A DNA stretch of 64,000 nucleotides from Gigaspora margarita. Taxonomy: Eukaryota > Glomeromycota > Glomeromycetes > Diversisporales > Gigasporaceae. Under the pieces are notes generated by a model, which saw nothing but the letters and a program-made list of their open reading frames with translations, made no database searches and was not told where the DNA came from. The stretch is taken from positions 179,405 to 243,404 of the forward strand of contig WTPW01000328.1 in the NCBI GenBank assembly GCA_009809945.1, written 5' to 3'. Both the position numbers and the translations under genes were made by a program. This document shows, one piece after another, positions 55,399 to 64,000 of the stretch. The first letter of the stretch is position 1. Each line of letters starts with the position of its first letter.

Positions 55399-58300
55399 AT
55401 GAGTTCATCAGGACCTGAAGAACTGATAGTTGAAGATCATACTCCGCATAGAGGAAAGAATATAGATGAATATGTTTTTTCACCAAATATGCAATATGTT
55501 GTGACTTGGAGCGTAAATGATAAATCAATTGTTGGATGGTCCATCACAAATGATCTCTCAAATGATCTCTCAATCGAACCTATCAATTCATTAAATACTG
55601 ATGAACTCAAATCCTTGTTAAATACTGACGACCTCGACAAGTTTCGCTTAAAAAGAGCCTCAGATTGTAAACAATTTATAATACTATATGTTGGTTAGTT
55701 AATTTCGTTATTATTTCGATCTTATTTGTAATTTATTTTAACCCAATTTAACATTATTTGAATTTTATTCTAACAGGGTACATTAAATTTGCAGTTATTG
55801 ATATCACAACTAAATCAAGACAAATATTGAATGTGCAAGGTTTAAAAGATAATGAACTAGATCAAGGAAATGATGATATTGCGTTTCTTGAGAATGGAGA
55901 TCTTGCAATTGCTAAAGTCAGGCCAGTTTATCAGGCCAGTTTATCAGGCCTATATCTTTTCAAAGTCAAAATTTAATGGAAAATATCAATGGACATGTAA
56001 AAATAGCATTGAACTTGAAAAAATTTGTTCATGCAAAATTTATGAAAATGGAACGTTGTTTATGTATTTTTATACACCAAATAATGTAATCACACAATGG
56101 AATTTAATAACTCAGAAGTCAGAAATGCAATATACATTAAATTTGAATTTTTGGTCCCCAGTCAGGCTTGAAATGAACAGTGATAAAACATTGTTAGCAA
56201 TAGCTTTTTATACAGCGAGTATGAATATAGCAGTCTATGTTTATTCAACAAAATTTGGCATAGAGATAGCAAATAGTAGGTTTTTATATATAAAATTTCT
56301 ACAAATATAAACAAAGTAATTATTAATTTTATTTAACAATTCAGTAACATTTAGTGATGAGGATTACGCAGATTTTTCTTTTTATAAGTTTTGTTTTATT
56401 GGTTCAAAAAAGAAAGAGCGTTTGATCATATCTTTTCAGAATAAAAATACAATGAAATACGTCACTTATATAATGAATCCTCTCACTTGTACACATGATG
56501 AGTCACCAAATACTATAAATTACACGATATTTTAAGCCAAGATTATGAAGTTATTAATGATTATATTATTAAAATTGATAAAAATGAATTGTCAATAAAA
56601 ATTATCTCAAAATGAAAACTGGAAAAATCATTTACAAAGTAAAGAGCGCTATGTAGGTAGTACTTTTTTTAATACAAAAGAAATTAAGCAATTTATACTA
56701 TCAATTTTGGAAAGATATAAATCAAATCAATTTTTAACTCATAGTTACTCAGATGTTTCTAAAGAATCTCCTGGAGTGGCATATACTTGGATTGTTACGA
56801 ATAAATATATTAAAAGTCAAAAGGATCATTTTATATATTTAAAAGCCCGTATTGAGTCTAATTTGAAGGAAACTTCTGAAGCCATTTTTTCTTCATATGA
56901 TAGTGTTACTAGTTATATTTTAGAAATTAAGGTGCTTAAAAATGATGATATAATATTTGTTTCTTCTTCTGGCATACGAATCTTTTCAGTAAATTCTGAA
57001 AAAAATTCAATGAATGTATTTATTTTTGGAAAGAAGGTATACAAAAAATATCAACTCAAGAAGCTCAACAATCCATAAATAATCATCTTATTTCTTTTAA
57101 AAATAAACTAGATCTTGATATTGGAATTTTGCCAACACCAATTTTTGTCGATGAAGCTTGCCGTTGTACATTGAAAAATAATGAAATAGCATTAAAATTA
57201 TATGGAAAAGAAATGATTCAAAATTCAGTTCAATGGAGCCACGTAAATAATGAATTTAATGAGATACTTGATAATTGTTATAAATATAGTATATCAATGT
57301 TTGAAAGTGGGGATATTAATAACTTTTTGTTATTTCTAAGTCAGATTGCTTTTGCACTTGTAGAATTAGAAAAATATAACAAAATTTAAAAGCTACTGAA
57401 AAATTTTTATCGAAAATTAATTTACTTATAATATACAAAAGCACAAGAACAATCTCATCTTATGAATATATAAATAATTCTTCTTTATTATCTCATCTTC
57501 AATATTATGGGGTTTATGTTCATTCATATTTATCTAGTACTTCATTTTTTGATTACTTGCTTTTTTGGATCTCTGAAAATTGGAGTCTTTTAAAAAAAGA
57601 CTATCCTAAAATTTATAAAGTTTAATATCTCCTTATTTATTTTATTTATCTTATTTTACTATCTATCCTCAAAAAACTATAAGATTAATATTTCCTTTAT
57701 TAAATTTTGCTACATATTCTCAAAAGTATTCTTATTATGAATTATTTTATTTACATAATAATTCCTTTACTTCATTGGATATTTCTGATTATTATAAATG
57801 GTGAAATATTAAAGCTCTTATTAATTTTAAATGGAATACTTATTGAAAACAATATTATTTTTTAATTTGGATAATATATTCAATTTTTATGTGCTGTTTT
57901 TTAATAGTTTCAACAATTTCAAAAAGTGAAATTTCTTGGAATAATCAAGTAATTCTTTTAATAGTAACTATTTTTTTGGATTTATTCATTTTATATTTGA
58001 AGTTCGTCAATTTATTTATAAACCAATGCATTATATTACTAGTCCTTGGAATTGGTTTGGTATTTAAACTTTTAATTTAATAATTAATTAAAGGATTTTA
58101 TAATTTATCGCCATGGAAATGTATTGCCACCCTGATCAGCCAATTATAATGCAGGATCAGGTGTAATGTGAAATCAAAGCGATTACAATTTTTTTCAAAA
58201 ATCAGCTATAGCACGAAATTTTGCCTATGAAACCATCTCTCGAGCTCTAGCAAAAAAAATTCCTCTCGAAATATTGGGTTAGAACTGCTTTGCTAAAGTG

Positions 58301-58824
58301 CCTACCCTAACCTAACCCTCACCCTAACCCTAAAATAACAAATTTATTTTATTGTTTTGATTTCACATTACACCAGATCTTATAGGGTGCAATATATCAC
58401 ATAGGCGAAAAAATAAAAAATTCTTAATTAATATTACAATATATACTTATTAATACTAAAATTTTTAAATTAATTATAGATCTTGCTGCAATATTATTTC
58501 CAACAATAACTTCAATAATCTGGTTATATGATATAACTATACCAGTTTGGATTATTACAATTTCTGTTTTTTTTACTTGAAATTAAATTATTATTATTTT
58601 TTCGTGTTTTGGAATATTTTGGAACTTATTTTGCAATTATGATAGGAGTTGCACAAAAAATTTTTTCTTTTCTTGTTGTTTTAGGTATTTTGGTTTTAGC
58701 TTTTGCTCATTCTTTACATATTTTATTAAGACCTACTACTAAATATTCTTATAATCAAGAATACAAAAGAATAACACCAGAGAAAAATCAAACTGCGAAC
58801 TTTTTATTTAGATTAACTTTAATC
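55399..58824 (+). pseudogene. Channel paralogue B, frameshifted and truncated
   Basis: Exon 1 (55399-55693) is intact and close to gene A; exon 2 starts at 55777. A 13-base tandem duplication (CAGTTTATCAGGC twice, about 55922-55952) shifts the frame after AIAKVRPVYQ. More frameshifts lie near 56513 and 56597 and in the region 57000-57060. Stops replace Leu or Trp codons near 57625, 57803 and 57844. The S1 to S5 helices are still readable (FLIVSTISKSEISWNNQV; FAIMIGVAQKIFSFLVVLGIL). An M1 MITE sits in the intron before exon 4. After LLRPTTKYSYNQ the sequence joins unrelated DNA (EYKRITPEKNQ), removing the pore, S6 and coiled coil. Not functional. Confidence 0.88.
58091..58425. mobile_element. 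MITE family M1, copy 3, in an intron of gene B
   Basis: AATTA at 58086-58090 and 58426-58430 flanks ends AAGGATTTTATAATTTATCGCC and, inverted, AAGAATTTTTTATTTTTTCGCC. The equivalent intron of gene A (47847-47926) lacks it, giving a natural empty site. The TTAGGG-like tract and the AAAATTCCTC core are present on the minus strand. Confidence 0.9.
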
Positions 58825-59177
58825 TAATCAGTAAATTATTAGAAAAGGTAATCCAATGCTGTGTTTTCATTTGGCGATACGAATATGCAATTTTTGTTTA
58901 ATACATGCTAGAAATAAGCAATACTTTATTGTTTCATTTAATAAATAAATTACAGCGTGTGACAGTTGAATTTTTAGCGTCACTACATGTTATCATGAGT
59001 AATGTAAACTATGATCTGCATTATCTCATAGGGAAACTGAGTCGCAGAATAAAATAAAACAAACATTAGTATAGACGATTTGGAAAATATAAAGATTTAA
59101 AACTAAACAATAAATCACATAAAGAAAATTCTAGTGATTACGCCATGTATATCCTCATTAAATATTATTCAAAATTG

Positions 59178-59192
59178 TGCCAAAGCCACGGT
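59178..59192 (+). promoter_or_regulatory. Conserved dyad upstream of paralogue D
   Basis: GTGCCAAAGCCACGG, one base from the gene A form. It lies about 1.2 kb before the D start because of the shared 1 kb block. Confidence 0.5.
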
Positions 59193-60424
59193 CTTTTCTC
59201 TAATATTTACTAAGTTACTAAACCTAAGCCCCAAAAAGACGAAACCTCAAATTCATCTGACGAAAGACAAAACCCTATGCTCCAGTATTTAAAAAACCAA
59301 AACTTTATAACCTTATTGTCCCATCAAAAAAAAATAAAAATAAAAATAACGTTTAGTGAAAATCGATGTTTTCGCCAAAGCTATTAATTAAAATAAGCCT
59401 ATAATTTTATATATTTAATAAACAAAAAAAAAAAAAAAAAAAATTATTATTGAGGCTTTTTAATTGTTTTTAATGCTGGAGTTGTTTGGAGATGTTTATT
59501 GGCCTGACCTTGCTTGTATATTTATATTTAGTTTTTAAAAAGCCAATTACAGAAATTATAAATAGGCAAATACAATAAGCCATTAACATCTCAAATATTT
59601 AAATAAATATAAATAAAAACATATCATGCTAAATTTAGTAAATTTATAGTTTCAACAAATTTTTCATTAGAAAATTTTAAGACACGACTATAAAATTTAA
59701 CTTCAAAATTTGTTAAGTAATTTTCTAGTAAGTAATATTAGTGTATAAGTCATAAAATGAAAACGATTAAGAATTTATAATTTGTCATACGTATAAAGTT
59801 TAGCTCTCTGAAAATTTACATTAAGCATTAATAATTGGCATTCCTGTATTAACGTATTGTACAGTACATCAATATTTTATAATTAAGTTTATATAAGTAA
59901 CTACATTGTGTCAAAATTTATAATAGATATATAGCAATTTAAGTAATAAATAGCTTCTTATTAAATTTCTAATTAAAATTGATCTAAGTATAAATTGTAT
60001 ATTTTAAATTTTAGCCATATATAAACATAAAATGTAGGGAACCAACAGCGCGCTTACTTGCACTCGTTTATTATATATCAGTTTCTTCATCTTTTATGTC
60101 ACATGTTACAGTTTCATCTTTTAACTTTCGTCACTTTCGTCATCTTTCATCAGTATCATCACCTTTTACCAGTTTCGTCACGTTTCGTCAGTTTGTCATT
60201 TCGTCATTTGAGATTTTAGTTGACGAAAGACGAAATTAGGTTTCGCGTTTGTCTGCGCAAAGGTTTCGACTAACAACTAAATAATGAATAAATCTAAAGT
60301 TTTCTAAATATTTATTAATAAATTTAAAATCACAATAATCTGAAATTTTCATTATAAAAATCTTTTTTTTTTTTACATTTTCAAAAGAATTAGCGTTCAC
60401 ATTGATAATTCTTAAGTACCTAAA

Positions 60425-61085
60425 ATGAATTCTGAAAACTGTTAATTAAAGATCAAATTGTTGACAATACTGATACTGATGATACTGATACTCCGCATAG
60501 AGAAAAGAAAATTGACGAATATGTTATATGCAATATGTTGTGACTTGAGGTTATGAAGATAAATTGATTGTTGGATGGACCATCACAAATGGTCTCTCAA
60601 TCGAACCTATCAATTCATTATTTTGTTAAACACTGATAGTTTTTACGTGCCTCAGATTATAAACAATTCATAATAGTAAATTTTGGTTAGTTAAAACAGT
60701 TGATATTTCAACGCAATTTTAATATTATTTTAACAGGGTAAAGTGATGAAAACTACTTGGCTGTTATTGATAATCACAACTAAATCAAGACAGATACGCA
60801 TTAGGTTTAAAAGACAAATTAAATGATGATGTGGGTTATATTGCTCTTCTTAAGAATGGACTTGAGATGGACTTGAGAATAAAGATCTTACAATTACCAA
60901 AGGGGAAACCAGTTTATCAAGCTTATATCTTTTCAATTTCAAAATTTAATGCCAAATTTCAATGGACATGTAAAAATAGCTTTGAACTTGAAAAATATTC
61001 TAAATGCAAAATCAATAAAAATGGATTGTTATTTATGCATCCTTGCATACTTTTGGTAATTACATAATGTTTGAATTTAGTAACA
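60425..61085 (+). pseudogene. Truncated channel paralogue D (N-terminal propeller only)
   Basis: Sister of paralogue C, with the same deletion after DEYVI and the same truncation after KCKINKNG near 61030-61085. Readable pieces include DNTDTDDTDTP, GWTITNGLSIEPINSL, SAVIDNHN-like sequence and PVYQAYIFSISKFNAKFQW (60910-60965). Additional small deletions separate it from C, showing independent decay after the duplication. Confidence 0.8.
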
Positions 61086-61171
61086 AGTCAATATTCATAT
61101 TTTAAGTTCATAGGCTGAAATTTGAGTTAACCAGTATTATAAACATCACATTACGGTATCTTATAATGACT

Positions 61172-61317
61172 ACCTTCTTGCTCCCCGATCACTATATCAA
61201 GATTAAGTACTATTTATTTCCCGCCGCTGCGGGAAATAAATAGTACATACCCTGATCCATACATTATGTGAATAAGCGGAAACGAAGTTTCCGCTAATTC
61301 CCATTGATCAAGATATT
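61172..61317. mobile_element. Hairpin MITE (family M4) in unit 2
   Basis: It holds a near-ideal hairpin at 61208-61245 (TACTATTTATTTCCCGC, loop CGCT, and the exact complement) and a second one AGCGGAAACGAAGTTTCCGCT at 61275-61295. It is orthologous to 53252-53395. Confidence 0.75.
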
Positions 61318-62010
61318 ATTATTACTATTTTTTTTTTGGTCGTATACTGTTAACGCTCAAATAAACTATGTAAATGCCCAAACATATAACATCGGTCAAC
61401 ATTGGGAAATTTTTATTTTATGTCTTTGCTGTTGTGAAAAGTCATATGGATGTAATTTACACATCTCTGTATTGATGATTCATGTTTATTGAAAATGCGA
61501 TATTTTACTGCAGCACTTTAAATTAAAATTGGTTATTAATTGTATTTAATTGTATTCAAAAACCTTCTGGCCAATAACTTATTTCTTTTTTTCATTATAT
61601 CAATTTATTTATCTACTTAAATTTTTGCGAGGCGCAACAATAACTAAAAATATAATAGAAAAAGTCAATCAGAAGAGTATTAGTAAAAAAAAAAAGCCAT
61701 GCTGAATATTTAAATGCTGTTCATCTTACATTGTATATTTAATAAAATATAGTGAATAATGAAAACAATATTGTATATTACCAACTTCGTCCTCCCACAG
61801 AAACAATCAGCAATTCCGATTTTATGTATTTAATATCGACATTCAATAGTTGATGTTATTGCCAATGTAATTGTAGATTTATTACTTGGAGGAAATTATT
61901 CTAACGGAACAGACTGCTTTTGATATATCTTTTGAATTTGAAACTCAAATCAATTAAAAATGGAGACTACCATCACTTGCAATCATTAACGTGGCTATTG
62001 GTGATACTAA
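61306..62010 (+). pseudogene. Secreted-protein remnant E (unit 2)
   Basis: A hydrophobic leader-like run (LLLLFFFWSYTVNA, 61318-61359) precedes QINYVNAQTYNIGQHWEIF and is followed by the region VIVDLLLGGNYSNGT (61870-61914). No ATG is present at the start; the frame begins in the end of the M4 MITE. Most of the segment between 61490 and 61850 is AT-rich intron-like DNA. The TATVDCNISP part seen in unit 1 is deleted. Confidence 0.4.
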
Positions 62011-62089
62011 TAAATGTTCATCGATAATTATTGGCGATTAATACCGACTTTTGGGTATTTGGAAATCTTTTTTTTTTTTTTATACGTAA

Positions 62090-62515
62090 GCGTTAATATT
62101 ATAATTATAATCATATATTTATTATCAATTTAAAGGAACTTTTATATGGTCTTCGATTAAGTGAATTAGCTATTTGGTATTGCCTCTCGAGATGATATTA
62201 AATATGGTCCTCCTTCTGTGCGTATCTTTATTGTTTTACAGACAATATAGATTTTACAATGAAAATATTTCTGACAAATTTTTTCGAATAATTTGTACTT
62301 GCAGGCTGAAATAATGGTTTAAGTTCCTATTTATTTATTATACCTAGAATAAATTGCATCAGATTGGAGATAATCGATTTAGATGGAATAGTTCGAGCAT
62401 TTTCTGTAGATAACATTGATCTGAATGGTTGGTGACAATTATTCGGCACAATTAGTGTTTACATACTCTTCTTATTTTTACTCAGATCTATTATTTAATG
62501 CATCTTAAGTATATT
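62090..62515 (+). pseudogene. Inverted internal exons of gene F (unit 2)
   Basis: This block is the reverse complement of 54186-54595. On the plus strand it reads LFGIASRDDIKYGPPSVRIFIVLQT (62180-62250) and, after an intron ending TTGCAG, AEIMV then VPIYL. The first exon of F remains on the minus strand at 63185-63240, so the gene is split in two orientations. Confidence 0.6.
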
Positions 62516-62519
62516 ATTA

Positions 62520-63177
62520 TTTAGCTTTGGCTGACTCATTAAAAGCAGATATTTACAAAGGGTTCATTAGGATGGGAAATTGCAAGAAACGTGTATTCTG
62601 TGAGTATTAGCTTGCAATAAGTACCGTAAACTGCCGTATAAAAGACCCGGGTCTCTTACACCCCACCAATATTAAAACCTAATATTAGACCCCGGGTCTA
62701 ATACACGGTGGAGAGTTTGTACCATTAGAAGGAAAATTTTAAATAGCATGCATATTTTTCATTCATAGTGGGCAGCCTAGATATTTAAAAAAACCGCATT
62801 TGGTTATTGTAGATTTTGAGATTCACACCCGGGTCTAGTACATAGGGGGTCTGATATCTGAGGGGGTCTTGTATACGGCAATTTACGGTATATGCCTTGA
62901 ACTTCCATTTTTTAAAGTTTCGGAAAACTATATTCTAAAGATCGGAATAAAATTTAAAGTGCCTCGTGATATATATTGCTTTAGTATAAAAGTGACAGAA
63001 GACTCCGTTCCTCATATTTCATACTTTGAAGTAGATCATATTGATGAATATGGCCATTTCTATTTAAATAATTATTTAGCATACAATGGCCTTCATTATT
63101 ACTTTGCTACTCGAACTAATAGCTCAGTTTCTTCTGATCCTTGCTTTAAAATTACCTGTAATAATCCATATAATTAG
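62520..63177 (+). pseudogene. Exon remnants of an unknown extracellular-type protein, split by a MITE
   Basis: Before the MITE the frame reads SLGWEIARNVYSVSIS (62562-62612). After it comes CLELPFFKVSENYILKIGIKFKVP, IYCFSIKVTEDSVPHISYFEVD and NSSVSSDPCFKITCNNPYN, with the stop at 63175. Unit 1 has no equivalent. It is probably the C-terminal part of E, to judge by orientation and position, but that is inference. Confidence 0.45.
62624..62888. mobile_element. TA-flanked MITE (family M2), unit 2 only
   Basis: TA at 62622-62623 and 62889-62890 bounds CCGTAAACTGCCGTATAAAA and the inverted CCGTAAATTGCCGTATACAA. GACCCGGGTCT-type palindromes lie near 62646, 62690 and 62825. It splits the coding remnant at 62520-63177, and the first residues of the frame after it are MITE-derived. 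Confidence 0.88.
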
Positions 63178-63184
63178 GCACAAA

Positions 63185-63245
63185 CCTTACAACGGATCCA
63201 TTATTAGCAGATATAACACAATATCCATATCACCAGGGTAAAAAA
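63185..63245 (-). pseudogene. First recognised exon of gene F (unit 2)
   Basis: The minus strand encodes YGYCVISANNGSVVRFVP, matching 54600-54660. Its downstream exons are inverted at 62090-62515. Confidence 0.5.
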
Positions 63246-63540
63246 AATTTAAGTTCAAAATTAGGTACGCATTGAATACTAAATTTTAAATTTAATGTGT
63301 ACTTTTACACACTCACATTTGATTTAATATAAATATACACATATTTTAATTATATTGCGAACATTATTTAAAATGTTAATAAAATTTATGTGCTTTTTTT
63401 GCGAAATTTTATATATTTTATGTGGAAAAAAAATTTATATTGAAACGCACATTCGTACATCACTAATTATATTAAATCTAGAAATTGGAATAATCTAATT
63501 TTTTTAATATTTAATTAGGTTTTTTTTTATTTTACTGATT

Positions 63541-63824
63541 ATCTAATAATCATTAAAAAGATTAAATATACTTATTAAGAGAATATTTTATATTCTTATT
63601 AGTAACAAGTCTAATATTATTTTTCTAAATAAAGCTCATATACTTGTAGTACAAATTATTAATAACTAAAATTCGTTTGATGTTTTGCTTGAACAAATGC
63701 ATATTAATAGGCATTTAATTATAATCCCATAATTTTATGTTATATAATAGTATATTATAAGTTGTTGATCAAGTTGAAATTTTAAGTTTTTTCTGGGTAA
63801 AGATATTTTGCATTATTATTGTTC
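63541..63824. other. AT-rich DNA beyond the duplication
   Basis: Sequence diverges from unit 1 after 63540. No gene or repeat is supported. Confidence 0.4.
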
Positions 63825-63965
63825 GTCATGGGCGATGTTCCTTCCCATCTGAAACGAACAACTCCCATGGCCAACAATACATCTGTGCCTAAACTTGTAG
63901 TACAGTATGGGATAGGGTCGCCGAACAAGCCGCTGTGGGTCACGTGAGCAGAATCTTCTCGAGTA
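63825..63965. other. GC-rich island before a terminal poly-T run
   Basis: GTCATGGGCGATGTTCC...AGGGTCGCCGAACAAGCCGCTGTGGGTCACGTG is far richer in G and C than its surroundings and is followed by a run of T at the window end. The minus strand is open for about 45 codons (LVRRPYPILYYKFRHRC). Whether this is an exon edge or an RNA gene cannot be decided from what is visible. Confidence 0.4.
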
Positions 63966-64000
63966 TCATAGGTCTTTTTCTCTTTTTTTTTTTTTTTTTT

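Larger units (their letters stand above)
54948..63540. repeat. Tandem segmental duplication, unit 2
   Basis: It repeats unit 1 in order. The join near 58765 fuses the middle of gene B exon 4 to sequence equivalent to 50665, so about 2 kb (the 3' end of the channel gene and following DNA) is missing. It also differs by a MITE at 58091-58425, an MITE at 62624-62888, the absence of 51111-51220, and an inverted block at 62090-62515. Confidence 0.85.

Noticed and set aside
63825..63965. Possible 5S rRNA or other RNA gene in the GC-rich end (CCCATCTGAA, TAGTACAG...GCTGT)
   Set aside because: Scattered resemblance only; I could not pair the closing helix or place the conserved internal promoter. 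A covariance search would decide.
1..64000. CRISPR arrays, bacterial operons, tRNA genes
   Set aside because: No regularly spaced direct repeats with unique spacers, no ribosome-binding-site-led gene runs, and no tRNA-like B-box with a cloverleaf were seen; introns show the DNA is eukaryotic.

Overview
The window looks like nuclear DNA from a repeat-swollen, very AT-rich fungal genome, most likely an arbuscular mycorrhizal Glomeromycotina species close to Rhizophagus irregularis. The evidence is the strong A/T bias, short GT-AG introns, Plavaka-type, hAT and Ty3/gypsy elements with many MITEs, and a WD40-plus-ion-channel gene of a kind I associate with that lineage. The assignment is inference; no rRNA or barcode gene is visible.

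Layout. (1) 1-5.3 kb: a minus-strand, intron-containing Plavaka-like transposase pseudogene riddled with later insertions: a 5-bp-TSD MITE, a long foldback whose two arms were each invaded (a G/C-rich non-autonomous hAT with a perfect 8-bp TSD, and a 3-bp-TSD MITE), and a TA-flanked MITE inside the N-terminal exon region. (2) 6.6-8.9 kb: a decayed spliced gene of unknown function with a duplicated exon-intron module. (3) 9-26 kb: nested transposons. Degenerate Ty3/gypsy pieces (RNase H, integrase, integrase tail, polypurine tract, 3' LTR) lie in order on the plus strand but are split by MITEs, a satellite, a roughly 4.1 kb block of low-complexity repeats, and a 3.77 kb hAT element sitting inside the LTR. 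(4) 26-44 kb: DNA that keeps more CpG, with two further non-autonomous hAT elements, a protein-kinase pseudogene, a second LTR-like copy, a 3.6 kb imperfect palindrome with a MITE at its centre, and mariner-like foldbacks. (5) 44.7-63.5 kb: a tandem duplication of a roughly 10 kb unit.

The tandem duplication carries the best gene. Unit 1 contains gene A, which I reconstruct as seven exons (45189-49423): an N-terminal WD40-like propeller, a long linker, a six-helix ion channel with a pore helix, and a C-terminal coiled-coil repeat. One extra A in a poly-A run of exon 6 is the only lesion seen. Unit 2 contains gene B, the same gene with many frameshifts and stops, truncated at a deletion junction. 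Each unit also has a truncated N-terminal paralogue (C and D), pieces of a glycosylated-type secreted protein (E), and an opposite-strand gene (F) that a small inversion has broken in unit 2. All four channel copies are preceded by a dyad GTGGC-AAA-GCCAC or a one-base variant.

Gene A is the only plausibly functional gene I can defend. The rest is transposons and their debris, plus duplicated and decaying genes. The region from about 40.7 to 44.2 kb and several intergenic stretches remain unexplained.
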